A DNA stretch of 64,000 bases from Candidatus Roseilinea sp. (lineage in GTDB: Bacteria > Chloroflexota > Anaerolineae > J036 > Brachytrichaceae). The stretch's first letter is position 1. Each line of letters opens with the position of its first letter. The notes beneath the pieces were generated by a model that saw only the letters and a program-made list of their open reading frames with translations, was not told where the DNA came from and did no database searches. The position numbers and the translations under genes are program-made. The DNA lies in the NCBI GenBank assembly GCA_026003755.1, contig BPHV01000001.1, forward strand, positions 1,152,393-1,216,392. Direction: 5' to 3'. Below are positions 40,001 through 50,117 of this stretch, piece after piece.

Positions 40001-42880
40001 ATGGCACATGCCAACGGCAGAAAGCCGAGGCTGCTCCTGCTTGACGGCCATTCGCTTGCGTATCGCGCGTTCTTCGTGGTCTATCCGCCCAACCGGCCCG
40101 ACACCGGCTTGGCCCAGCTCTCGATCACCAACGAACGCGGTGAGAAGGAATTCACCGGCGTGGTCTACACCTTCGCCAGCATGTTGCTGCGGGTGTGGCA
40201 CGAGCAGCAGCCGGACTACATCGCTGCGGCGTTCGACGTCGGCGCGACTTTTCGCGACGCCATCTACCCCGAATATAAGAGCACCCGCCAAAAGTCGCCC
40301 GAAACGCTGGAGGAGCAGGTCGCGCGCATTCAACATTTGCTGAAGACGTTCGACATCCCCATCTTCACCGCCGAGGGCTTCGAGGCCGATGACGTGCTCG
40401 GCACGCTCGCCCGGCGCGCTGCCGGCGAGGGCATGGAGGTGATGATCGTCACCGGCGACCGCGACGCGCTGCAGCTCGTCTCGCCGGCGGTGAAAGTGCT
40501 CACCTCCCGTCAGCGCTTCGAGGACACCATCATCTACGACGAAGCGCTCGTCGAATCCACCTACGGCGTGCGACCGGACCAGTTGATTGACTACAAGGCG
40601 CTGGTGGGCGACGCCTCGGACAACATCCCCGGCGTGCGCGGCATCGGCGAGAAGACGGCTCAGGCGCTCCTGCAACAATACGGCACGCTCGACGGCATCT
40701 ACGCGCACCTGGACGCGATCGCGCCCAAGCGCGTGCGGGGCGCGTTGGAAGCCGGCCGCGACGCCGCCTACCTGAGCCGACAACTGGCGGCCATTCGCAC
40801 CGACCTGCCGCTCGATGTGAACTGGGACGCCTGCGCCGCGCAGTTCGACTACCAGCGCGTGCTCAGCCTGTTCCGCGAGCTGCGCTTCGAGAGCCTGATC
40901 AAGCGCATCCCACAGGCGCCAGCCGCTGCGGAGGTCGCAAACGCAGACGCCGGCGATGACGCCGCGCCCGCGCAACTGAGCATGTTCAACGCGAGCGCCG
41001 AACAGCCGCCGACGCACTTCGTGCCGCACACGCCCACGCGCGCGCGCCTGGTGGACAGCGACGACGCATACAAAGCGTTGCTCGCCGCGCTCAACGATGC
41101 CCGGCGCATCGCCTTCGACACCGAAACCACCGACGCCGATCCGCTGCGCGGCGAGCTGATCGGCCTATCATTCTGCGTGAGAGAGGGCGAGGGCTGGTAT
41201 CTGCCCTGCGTAGCCCATACGGCATCGGTGGATGGCGACAAGGCGCCCCCCTGGCATCTCGATCCGACTTCGCCCAAGTTCGAGCCGGTCGTCCTTGCGC
41301 TGCAGCGCCGCGACGTTGAACTCGTGGCCCACAATGCCAAGTTCGACCTGGCCGTGTTGCGCGAGATCGGCGTGACCATTGACAAGCCGGTCTTCGACAC
41401 GATGATCGCCCAGTTCCTATGCGACCCCGGCGGACGCGCCCTTGGGCTGAAGCAGATGGCCTTCAGCTATTTCGGATGGCAGATGACGGAGATCGGCGAG
41501 TTGATCGGGCGCGGCAAGAAACAGATCACCATGCGCGACGTGCCGATCGAGCATGTGGCGGCCTACGCCGCCGCCGACGCCGACGCGACCTATCGCCTGC
41601 GCGACGTGCTCGAGCCGCTGCTGCGCGAGCGCAATCAGGAGCGGTTGTTCTATGAGGTCGAGCTGCCGCTGATCCCAGTGCTGGTGGACATGGAGATGAC
41701 CGGCGTCGCGCTCGACGTGAAATACCTCGGCGAGCTTTCTGGCGAGATCACCGAGCGCCTGCGCGACTTGGAGAAACGCATCTACAACATCGCCGGCATG
41801 GTGTTCAACATCAACTCCACCAAACAGCTCAGCGACGTGTTATTCGGCAAGCTCGGCCTGCCCACGCAAGGCCTGCGCAAGACCGAAGCCGGCGGCTTCT
41901 CCACCGCCGCCGACGTGTTGGCCGGCCTGCGCGACCGGCACGAAATCGTCCCGCTCATCTTAGAGCACCGCGAGCTGAGCAAGTTACAGGGCACCTACGT
42001 GAACGCGCTGCCGCAGTTGATCAACCCCAAGACCGGGCGCCTGCACACCGACTTCAACCAGACCGGTGCGGTGACCGGCCGGCTATCGTCGTCGAATCCC
42101 AACCTGCAAAACATCCCGGCCAAGACGGAGATGGGCCGGCGTGTGCGCAAGGCTTTCATCCCGCGCAAGGGTTGGCGGCTGATTAGCGCCGACTATTCGC
42201 AGGTCGAGCTGCGCATCCTCGCCCATCTGGCCGACGACCCCACGCTGAAGGCGGCGTTCGCCAACCACGAAGACATCCACGCCACCACGGCCGCCGCGAT
42301 CTACGACGTGCCGCTGCACGACGTGACGCCGATGCAGCGCAGCAACGCCAAACGCATCAACTTCGGCATCGCCTACGGCATGGGCGCCTTCGCCCTGGCC
42401 GCCAACACCGGCATGACCCAGGCCGAAGCGCAGGAGTTCATCAACCGCTACTTCGCGCGCTTCCCGCGCGTGCGCGATTGGCTGGAAGCGACCAAGCGCC
42501 ACGCCGCCGAGCGGGGCTACGTCGAGACGGTGCTGGGCCGGCGACGCTACTTCCCGGAGTTGACCTCGCGCACATCGCCGGAGCCGGTGCGCCGGCGGGC
42601 CGAACGTGAAGCGATCAACCATCCGGTGCAAGGCTCGGCGGCAGACATCATGAAGATCGCCATGATCAACGTGCATCGCAAGCTGCGCGAGGGCGGCTAC
42701 CAGGCGCGCATGACGCTGCAGGTGCACGACGAGCTGGTGTTCGACTGCCCCCCCAACGAGCTTGCCCCACTATGCGCTCTGATCAAACGCGAGATGGAGT
42801 CGGCCTATCGGCTGAGCGTCCCGCTGCGCGCCGATGTCGCCGCGGGCAAGAACTGGGACGAAGTAGAAGAAGTGTCATGA
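40001..42880 (+). CDS. polA: DNA polymerase I
   Basis: A 959-residue Pol I with three domains. The N-terminal 5' nuclease (to about residue 290) carries DGHSLAYRAFF, EADDVLGTLA, GDRDALQL and VGDASDNIPGVRGIGEKTA. The 3'-5' exonuclease domain (about 350-540) keeps the DEDD set (AFDTETTDADPLRG, NAKFDLAVLRE, AAADADATY), so proofreading is probably active. The polymerase domain shows SADYSQVELRILAH, the O-helix RSNAKRINFGIAYG with Phe rather than Tyr, and QVHDELVFDC. The stop codon overlaps the next start (ATGA). Confidence 0.97.
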   Translation: MAHANGRKPRLLLLDGHSLAYRAFFVVYPPNRPDTGLAQLSITNERGEKEFTGVVYTFASMLLRVWHEQQPDYIAAAFDVGATFRDAIYPEYKSTRQKSPETLEEQVARIQHLLKTFDIPIFTAEGFEADDVLGTLARRAAGEGMEVMIVTGDRDALQLVSPAVKVLTSRQRFEDTIIYDEALVESTYGVRPDQLIDYKALVGDASDNIPGVRGIGEKTAQALLQQYGTLDGIYAHLDAIAPKRVRGALEAGRDAAYLSRQLAAIRTDLPLDVNWDACAAQFDYQRVLSLFRELRFESLIKRIPQAPAAAEVANADAGDDAAPAQLSMFNASAEQPPTHFVPHTPTRARLVDSDDAYKALLAALNDARRIAFDTETTDADPLRGELIGLSFCVREGEGWYLPCVAHTASVDGDKAPPWHLDPTSPKFEPVVLALQRRDVELVAHNAKFDLAVLREIGVTIDKPVFDTMIAQFLCDPGGRALGLKQMAFSYFGWQMTEIGELIGRGKKQITMRDVPIEHVAAYAAADADATYRLRDVLEPLLRERNQERLFYEVELPLIPVLVDMEMTGVALDVKYLGELSGEITERLRDLEKRIYNIAGMVFNINSTKQLSDVLFGKLGLPTQGLRKTEAGGFSTAADVLAGLRDRHEIVPLILEHRELSKLQGTYVNALPQLINPKTGRLHTDFNQTGAVTGRLSSSNPNLQNIPAKTEMGRRVRKAFIPRKGWRLISADYSQVELRILAHLADDPTLKAAFANHEDIHATTAAAIYDVPLHDVTPMQRSNAKRINFGIAYGMGAFALAANTGMTQAEAQEFINRYFARFPRVRDWLEATKRHAAERGYVETVLGRRRYFPELTSRTSPEPVRRRAEREAINHPVQGSAADIMKIAMINVHRKLREGGYQARMTLQVHDELVFDCPPNELAPLCALIKREMESAYRLSVPLRADVAAGKNWDEVEEVS

Positions 42881-43840
42881 GCCAAAAGATCGTCCTCGCG
42901 GCGTTAGCGATGCTGCTCACGGCGTGCGCCGGCGAACCAGTCAATGGGCAACTGGTGATCACCCCCGGTGATCTTCGGCGTCACGCTGGCCCCACAAGCG
43001 ACCGCCTCGCCGACGCCTCAACCGACGTTTACGCCTACGCCCACGCCCACGCCCAACCCACTCGCAGCGCGCGTGAACGGCCGGCCCATCACGCTGGCCG
43101 AATACCAAGCCGAGCTGGCGCGCTATATCACAGCGCTGCCCGACGCGCCCGACCCCCAGAGCGAACACGGCCAACGATTGGCGCTGCAGCTCAAAGACGC
43201 CGCCCTCGAGGCGCTCATTGAATACGCGCTGATCGAACAAGAGGCCGCGCGCATCGGCATCCAGGTGAGCGATCAGCAGGTGGCCGATGAATTGGCCATC
43301 GCCAAAGCGCGCGCCGGCGGAGAAGCATCCTTTCAAGCCTGGTTAGCCACCATCCGCCAGACCGAAGCCGACATCCGCACACTCCTGCGCCGCGAGTTAT
43401 TGGTCAACGCCGTGCGCGATCACGTGCTGGCGACGATGCCCCGCACGGCAGAGTATGTCCACGCCTACCACATCGTCGTGGCCACCGAACGCGAAGCGCG
43501 CCAGGTGCTGACGCGGCTGCAAAACGGCGCCAAGTTCACCGCCCTGGCGCAGTCGCTTTCGCTGGACGAGAGCACGCGCGCAGACGGCGGCAACCTGGGA
43601 TGGTTCGCGCGCCACACCGGGGCTGTGTTGTGGCCGGAGGTGGAAGACGCCGCGTTCGGCCTGCAGCCGGGCGAGACCAGCGACATCGTCAAAAGCCCGA
43701 TCGGCTATCACATCATCCGCGTGACCGAGCGCGAGGTGCGCGGCTTGACCGAAGCCGACACCATCCATCTGCAGACCGTCGCGCTGGCGGAGTGGATAGC
43801 GGATCTGAAAGCCAGGGCAAAGATCGAGAAGTTCATTTAG
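42877..43840 (+). pseudogene. Parvulin-type peptidyl-prolyl isomerase lipoprotein, frameshifted
   Basis: The first part, from ATG 42877 overlapping the polA stop codon, encodes a lipoprotein signal peptide (MSQKIVLAALAMLLTACAG, Cys18). The remainder continues in a second frame with a Thr/Pro linker, a SurA_N-like helical domain and a parvulin domain (EYVHAYHIVVATEREARQVL; LGWFARHTG; GYHIIRV). The second frame has no convincing start of its own, as a stop codon lies just before it. Deleting one C from the CCCCC run at 42962-42966 joins the frames seamlessly through LVITPVIFGV. This is either a sequencing error, a real frameshift mutation, or less likely recoding. If intact it would be a PrsA-like extracytoplasmic foldase. 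Confidence 0.85.
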
Positions 43841-43899
43841 AGCTCATTCTGCTCGGTGGCAAACTCGCCGTCTGTCGCGCCCCATCGCCCGCTACCCCC

Positions 43900-43905
43900 T
43901 ACAAT
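43900..43905 (+). promoter_or_regulatory. -10 box TACAAT before a 48-residue frame
   Basis: TACAAT followed by 6 bases and ATG 43912, the same geometry as for polA and moxR. This is the main reason to treat the small frame as a gene. Confidence 0.45.
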
Positions 43906-43911
43906 CCAGCC

Positions 43912-44058
43912 ATGCCAGCCAACGACTCGACTTTCCGTGAAGAAGTGACCGACCTGCGCGCCGAGATCATGCTGACGGGTGTGCTCGCACCGATGCTGAT
44001 CTTGAGTTGGGTTGCAGCGTGCGTCGTGTCGTTCTCCTCGTTGCGGGTGCCGGATTAG
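43912..44058 (+). CDS. Putative leaderless membrane microprotein
   Basis: A 48-residue frame with a charged N-terminal half (FREEVTDLRAEI) and one hydrophobic helix (MLTGVLAPMLILSWVAACVVSF) ending in a short tail. No family is recognised. It is preceded by a leaderless-type -10 box. It could also be the start of a decayed gene, since the next 530 bases contain only broken frames. Confidence 0.45.
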   Translation: MPANDSTFREEVTDLRAEIMLTGVLAPMLILSWVAACVVSFSSLRVPD

Positions 44059-44591
44059 GTGTGCGTCAGTCTTGCAGCCCTGCCCCTGGCGCTAGGCCCG
44101 CTCTGCGTTACGCTCAAACAGCTATCTACGCGCCGGCTGCTGCCTCCGATCACCGATCGGACGGCCGGGACGGCGCCCTGGCCGAGCGCAGCACTTCACC
44201 ACACGATGTCCTCACAAAGTCATGAATCTGTCTGCAAAGACTTGACGACCGGACAAGCCGAAGGTTAGATTTTGCCCAAGCCTGCTACATCAGGTTGTGG
44301 CCAAGATCCGATTGCGGTTTTATCCGTCTGAGGAGGTGAACGAGCAATGAGTCCACGACATTATGGAGAAGGCGGGATTGACACCACTGCCTCAGAACAC
44401 GACCTTCGATGAGCTCAACGACTTCCTGACCGAAGCGCAACGCACACTCGGTCCAGACGAATTTGCGGTTGGGCCTGGGTCTTAGCCATGACCACAGCCG
44501 CCAGCGCCGCAGTGACCTTTCTGACCACCGACGTGATCGTGCATCGCCGCCAGGCGGAAGCGTCGCTCCGGCCGTGACTCAGGACATGAAC
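44059..44591 (+). other. Decayed intergenic stretch with gene remnants
   Basis: No intact gene is seen. A strong ribosome binding site (GAGGAGG, 44330-44336) precedes ATG 44347, whose frame ends after 21 codons at 44412. An overlapping frame in the next phase (44363-44485, 40 codons) reads on with a natural-looking composition (FDELNDFLTEAQRTLGPDEFAV). Joining the two would need one base change, so this looks like the 5' end of a frameshifted and truncated gene. The family is not recognised. Confidence 0.45.
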
Positions 44592-45761
44592 ATGAAGACG
44601 AAACGCTCGCGTCGTCGCCTGCTTGGAGCCGTCGCTCTTCTCGTGGCAAGTGGTGCGAGCACGGCAGCCGGTTGTGCCGCGCCGCCCACGCGCCTCACTC
44701 CATTGACACCACCGACCCCACCGCCCCCAACCGGCCTGCGCCCACTTGCCGACAAGATCCAATTGCGTTTTGGCTCGGCCGTGTCGCGCGTATTGTTCGA
44801 AAGCCCGCATCGGCGGAGTTTGCTGGACATTTTTGCGCGCGACTTCAACATGGCGACGATCCATAGCGGCTTCTACTGGCCAGCGTGGGAGCCGGCACAG
44901 GGCCACATCAACGCATCCGTTGTTGATGAGATGAAGCGGCAAATTGACGCTTTGCACGGCGTCGGGATCAGCGACCTGCGCGGCCATCCGCTCGTCTTCC
45001 CCACATTCGAACCGCAATGGTTGACCGATCAACTATTCGGCGGCAAGCTGTCCAAAGCGCAGGCGAGCGAGTTATTGGTCAACCATGTCCGCGCTGTGAT
45101 CGAACGGTTCAAGGGTCTGATCGGCGAATGGGTCGTGGTCAATGAGCCGTTTCGCTTCTACGGCGCCGATCGAGGCGACCTGTGGAAGATCGTCATCGGC
45201 GAGGACTATGTTGAGATGGCCTTCCGCGCTGCGCGGGAGGCCGACCCCGGGGCCAAGCTTCTGTTGAACGACTACGACAACCACGCCCGCAGCGGTCGCG
45301 GCGTGTACAGCAGCGAGCAAGACCCGATCAACCGCAATAAGATGTTGATCGAACGCCTGCGGGCAAAGGGCCTGGTTGACGGCATAGGCTTGCAGATGCA
45401 CATTCGCGCCGACAAGCCGCCGAAGCACGATGATCTGATCGAGACCATGCGCAGCTATGGCGTTCCGGTGCACATCACCGAGCTTGATGTGAACCTGAAG
45501 GATGTCCCGGGCACGGACGAGGCGCGATTCGCGTTACAAGCGCAGGTATACGCCGATGTGTTGGACGCGGCCTTGCGCTCCGGCGTGTGCAACAGCGTGT
45601 GTCTGTGGGAGTTCGGCGACAAATATTCATGGCTCGAAGATCCCTACTTCGACTTCGCCTCACCGCGTGCCGACGGCACGCCTTACGATGACGATTTGCA
45701 GCCGAAGCCAGCCTATCATGCCATGAAGCGCATGCTGCTTAACCCGCCGGTCAGGCGATAG
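44592..45761 (+). CDS. GH10 endo-1,4-beta-xylanase, exported
   Basis: A 389-residue glycoside hydrolase family 10 enzyme cleaving beta-1,4-xylan. The acid/base Glu185 lies in VVNEPFRF and the nucleophile Glu297 in HITELDVN; GHPLVFP and LNDYDNHA support the fold. The N-terminus has a twin-arginine-like signal (SRRRLLGAVALL) followed by AAGC, a marginal lipobox, and a Pro/Thr linker. I chose ATG 44592 because AGGA at 44581-44584 is well placed. Longer in-frame starts run into the decayed region. No other polysaccharide genes adjoin it. Confidence 0.93.
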   Translation: MKTKRSRRRLLGAVALLVASGASTAAGCAAPPTRLTPLTPPTPPPPTGLRPLADKIQLRFGSAVSRVLFESPHRRSLLDIFARDFNMATIHSGFYWPAWEPAQGHINASVVDEMKRQIDALHGVGISDLRGHPLVFPTFEPQWLTDQLFGGKLSKAQASELLVNHVRAVIERFKGLIGEWVVVNEPFRFYGADRGDLWKIVIGEDYVEMAFRAAREADPGAKLLLNDYDNHARSGRGVYSSEQDPINRNKMLIERLRAKGLVDGIGLQMHIRADKPPKHDDLIETMRSYGVPVHITELDVNLKDVPGTDEARFALQAQVYADVLDAALRSGVCNSVCLWEFGDKYSWLEDPYFDFASPRADGTPYDDDLQPKPAYHAMKRMLLNPPVRR

Positions 45762-45804
45762 TTCTCTCATATGTTTTACCCATTTTTTAGGATAGGCTCT
45801 TAGA

Positions 45805-46788
45805 TCAACTGTGCCCAACGATCGCGTGCGGCGCGTACGGCGCTTCCATGTATGCCATCTCTTCGGGGGTTAGCCGGATGGATACCGCCTCGACCGCCGT
45901 CTCGACATGCGAGACTTTGGTTGCGCCGATGATCGGCGCGACAACCGGCTTCTTGTGTAGAAGCCAAGCCAGGGCGACGTGCGCGCGCGGAACGCCACGC
46001 TTTTCGCTCACCTCGGCAAGCCGCTCAACGACCAAGCGATCCGCCTGTGCGGCAGCGTCATACTTCTGCTTGGCGATCGGATCGGTCTCATAGCGCGTCG
46101 TAGTTTCCGACCAATCGCGCGCCAATCGGCCGGACGCCAGCGGGCTGTAGGGCGTCGAGGCGATTCCCTCGGCGATGCAGAGGGGCATCATCTCCCGCTC
46201 TTCTTCCCGGTAGATGAGGTTGTAGTGGTTCTGCATGGACACGAAGCGCGTCCAGCCGTGCTTTTCGGCCACGTAGAGCGCCTTCTGGAACTGCCAAGCC
46301 CACATGGCCGAAGCGCCGATGTAGCGAGCCTTGCCGGCCTTGACCACGTCGTGCAGCGCTTCCATGGTCTCTTCGATGGGCGTGTTGTAGTCCCAACGGT
46401 GGATGATGTAGAGGTCCACATAGTCCATCCCCAGGCGCTTCAGGCTTTTGTCGATCTCGCTCAAGATGGCCTTGCGCGACAGCCCCTCGCCGTTGGGGCC
46501 TTCGTGCATGCGGCCGCGCACCTTGGTAGCGATGACCACCTCGTCTCGGTTGGCGAAGTCTCGGATGGCCCGCCCTAGGATCTCCTCGCTGACGCCACGG
46601 GCGTAGACGTTGGCCGTGTCGAAGAAGTTGACGCCCAGCTCCAGCGCGCGCTTGATGATAACCCGGCTTTCTTCCTCGTCCAGCGCCCACGGATTGTGGA
46701 CCCATCCTTCAGCTTTGCCGAAGCTCATACAGCCGAGGCAGATGCGCGAGACGTCCAGACCGGTGTTGCCGAGTTTGATGTAGTCCAT
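45805..46788 (-). CDS. Aldo/keto reductase (AKR, Tas/YajO-like)
   Basis: A 327-residue NADPH-dependent reductase with a TIM-barrel. The opening KLGNTGLDVSRICLGCMSFG, the Asp/Tyr catalytic region FFDTANVYARGVSEEILG, the Lys in VIATKV, and the His in DLYIIHRWDYNTP are all present. The substrate is an aldehyde or ketone of unknown type. ATG 46788 has a strong ribosome binding site (GAGGAGG, 7-base spacing). It is the last gene of a minus-strand reductase cluster that begins beside an AraC-type regulator. Confidence 0.93.
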   Translation of the reverse strand: MDYIKLGNTGLDVSRICLGCMSFGKAEGWVHNPWALDEEESRVIIKRALELGVNFFDTANVYARGVSEEILGRAIRDFANRDEVVIATKVRGRMHEGPNGEGLSRKAILSEIDKSLKRLGMDYVDLYIIHRWDYNTPIEETMEALHDVVKAGKARYIGASAMWAWQFQKALYVAEKHGWTRFVSMQNHYNLIYREEEREMMPLCIAEGIASTPYSPLASGRLARDWSETTTRYETDPIAKQKYDAAAQADRLVVERLAEVSEKRGVPRAHVALAWLLHKKPVVAPIIGATKVSHVETAVEAVSIRLTPEEMAYMEAPYAPHAIVGHS

Positions 46789-46800
46789 GTTCAAGCCTCC

Positions 46801-47190
46801 TCAAAGTCTTTCTGTTGTTTTCGGGATGATTTTGAGTGTCGTTGACCGCACTTCGGGCGTCACCATCGGCGCCACGTACTGCGGATAGCGGCCGTACTTG
46901 GCGCGGTAGGCGGCGTCAATCCGGTCGTTGATTGCTGGATCGCTTTCTTCGATGAAGACGACCTCTTTCTCGACGCCGCCGGCCCGGATGCGTCCCTCGT
47001 GGGTGGTCTGCGCAGCGCGGAACCAGGCGCCCGCGTGCCCGCGATACGAGCGAACGTAGAGGTTATCGTTGACGCGCACCACCCAGACGGGCAACGGCTT
47101 ACGCAGCGTGCCATCCGGTTGCCGCGGCGCAATCTCCATCTCCTCCGCGTTGCCGATTTTGTTGAGTTCTTCCTTTGTCCATGCGTTCAT
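46801..47190 (-). CDS. DUF2255 family protein
   Basis: A 129-residue protein of a small domain family of unknown function. It opens WTKEELNKIGNAEEMEI, followed by PVWVVRVNDNLYVRSYRG and WFRAAQTTHEGRIRAGGVEKEV, the signature region of DUF2255. Such proteins resemble the split-barrel flavin-reductase/F420-binding proteins in general pattern. ATG 47190 follows AGAGGG. It lies 12 bases before the aldo/keto reductase in the same direction, suggesting a shared redox context. Confidence 0.8.
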   Translation of the reverse strand: MNAWTKEELNKIGNAEEMEIAPRQPDGTLRKPLPVWVVRVNDNLYVRSYRGHAGAWFRAAQTTHEGRIRAGGVEKEVVFIEESDPAINDRIDAAYRAKYGRYPQYVAPMVTPEVRSTTLKIIPKTTERL

Positions 47191-47331
47191 AGGTTCCCTC
47201 TCCATGTGAATGGAGGCGCAGCTCGTCGCTGCGTTGCGCCGGTCTACCCACAACCTTGTGCTTTGCCGAAGACGGGCGGCTGCGAGCCGCCCATACGCCG
47301 AACCCTCGTCGTTTCGCCTGGTCAACGCCCC

Positions 47332-48066
47332 CTAGGCCGGAAAGGGGACGCCCGTAAGCTCCTTGCAAATGCTCAAAAATCGCTCTTGCAGCGCAACGTC
47401 ACGGGCCTGGGGATGACAGGGCTGTGCTTGCCGATGATAGAAATATCGGCCACTCACCTTCGCTTCACCGTCGTCGCTCGTCGCCAGCCAGACCTGGGTT
47501 TCATAGCCTTTCTCAAGATCGTCGGAGGCATGCGGCCCGCCCATCCTCGTGGGCACCCAGCCCGGATCCACGGCGTTGGCGTAGACATCCGGCCACTTGC
47601 GCGCCACGGCCATGCAGAGCATCGTGACGTAGAGTTTCGAGTCGGAGTAGCTGACCCGGCTCTGATCCCCGGCGAGCCGGTCCAGGTTGGCGCGGCCTTG
47701 CAGATGCATGCCCGAGCTCAGGTAGATCAAGCGTTTGGGCCTTTCCATCAGGCAGGTCAGCAGGTAGGGCGCCAGGGCGTTGACCACGAACACGGCTCGC
47801 GAGGGCGCCTGGTAGATGCCAGCGTTGTGAATGACGGCGTCGAACGGCCCCCATGCATTGGCCTCGTCGGCAAGACGCTTGGTCTCCGCAATGTCCGACA
47901 GGTCGCCGGCGATGGCATGGATGGCGCCGGGAACTTGGTGATGGGCGTGCCGTGCACGCTCCACATTGCGCGCGTGCAAGACGACCTCGTGTCCCTGGGC
48001 AATCAACGCCCTCGCTGCCAGTTGTCCCAGGCCATCGGCTGAGCCGGTGATGGATATTCGTGCCAT
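47332..48066 (-). CDS. Short-chain dehydrogenase/reductase
   Basis: A 244-residue SDR. The cofactor loop ISITGSADGLG, NAG in AVIHNAGIYQ, the Ser in LIYLSSGMHLQG and the Tyr/Lys pair in YSDSKLY (YxxxK) are intact, so it should be active. The motif order and the PGWVPTRMGGP segment suggest a simple NAD(P)H-dependent oxidoreductase of unknown substrate. It starts without a ribosome binding site after an AT-rich stretch, and lies in the same minus-strand cluster. Confidence 0.88.
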   Translation of the reverse strand: MARISITGSADGLGQLAARALIAQGHEVVLHARNVERARHAHHQVPGAIHAIAGDLSDIAETKRLADEANAWGPFDAVIHNAGIYQAPSRAVFVVNALAPYLLTCLMERPKRLIYLSSGMHLQGRANLDRLAGDQSRVSYSDSKLYVTMLCMAVARKWPDVYANAVDPGWVPTRMGGPHASDDLEKGYETQVWLATSDDGEAKVSGRYFYHRQAQPCHPQARDVALQERFLSICKELTGVPFPA

Positions 48067-48189
48067 CTTTTATGAAATTATGAAATCCCAGGCTCAATCA
48101 GGCGCTAGAAACAGGCATGGAATGAAGTTCGCGCCCACTGCCACATAACGTTGTTGCCTTCATACGCGAATGCAGTCTGAGAAAGGACA

Positions 48190-48836
48190 TCAGTCCGCAA
48201 GCTCAATCGTCGCAACGAAATCGCCGGTCTGTCTGATGAGAGCATTGATGGCGTCCATGCCGCCGTCGAACTGACCGAGCCGCACGATGCCGTTGAAGTA
48301 GCCTATGTCCTCGTAGTAGGAAACGATGACGCCGGCTGGCGCGTAATAGCCGATCTCGCCCGGCAGCGGGTCGTCGCCTGCCGGCACGCCTTCCGTGGTC
48401 AGTCTCCTGGGCAACGTGGCGAGCTTTTCCTGGCGGCCATATGAAGGTGAGCGTCAGGGGGAGTTGAGCGATCAGATCGCGCGCCGTGGGGTTGTCCCAG
48501 AGCCGCGCAGTCAGCACCGTATCTCCGAAGAGCACCCGGATCCGTGTTTCACCAATTGACGGTTGGCTTGTGGACATCGATGTTCCCCCATCTGTTTGGG
48601 CGTGGGTCTGGCGACGCAGCAGGCAGCACGGTGGGCGTTGGCGGTATGGCGGTCGGCGTGGCAGTTGGCGGTGGGCTCGTCGGCGCGGCGACCATGGCTG
48701 TCGGCATTGGCGTCATCGGCATCGGCAACGAAGGGGATGTTGGCGCGGGCGCGCAGGCGGCGACGAAAACAGCAGCGAGCATCAGCGTAATCCCAACACC
48801 CCGTCCTGTGCCGACCATCAACCAGACTTTGTCCAT
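48190..48836 (-). pseudogene. Cyclophilin-like-fold lipoprotein, broken by two frameshifts
   Basis: Three pieces in three frames follow one another. First comes a lipoprotein signal and Pro/Thr linker from ATG 48836 (ITLMLAAVFVAACAPAP; lipobox Cys). Then comes the start of a cyclophilin-like domain (RIRVLFGDTVLTARLWDNP, LPLTLTF; from 48577). The third piece, ending at 48190, carries LPRRLTTEGVPAGDDP, GEIGYYAP and IGYFNGIVRLGQFDGG. The second shift is near 48441-48443, where the sequence should read from LTLTF into YGRQEKLATLPRR; family comparison suggests a small deletion. The family often occurs beside aldo/keto reductases. The function is unknown. Confidence 0.75.
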
Positions 48837-48853
48837 GTGAGTCTCTCTTTCCC

Positions 48854-50117
<1,264 letters not shown>

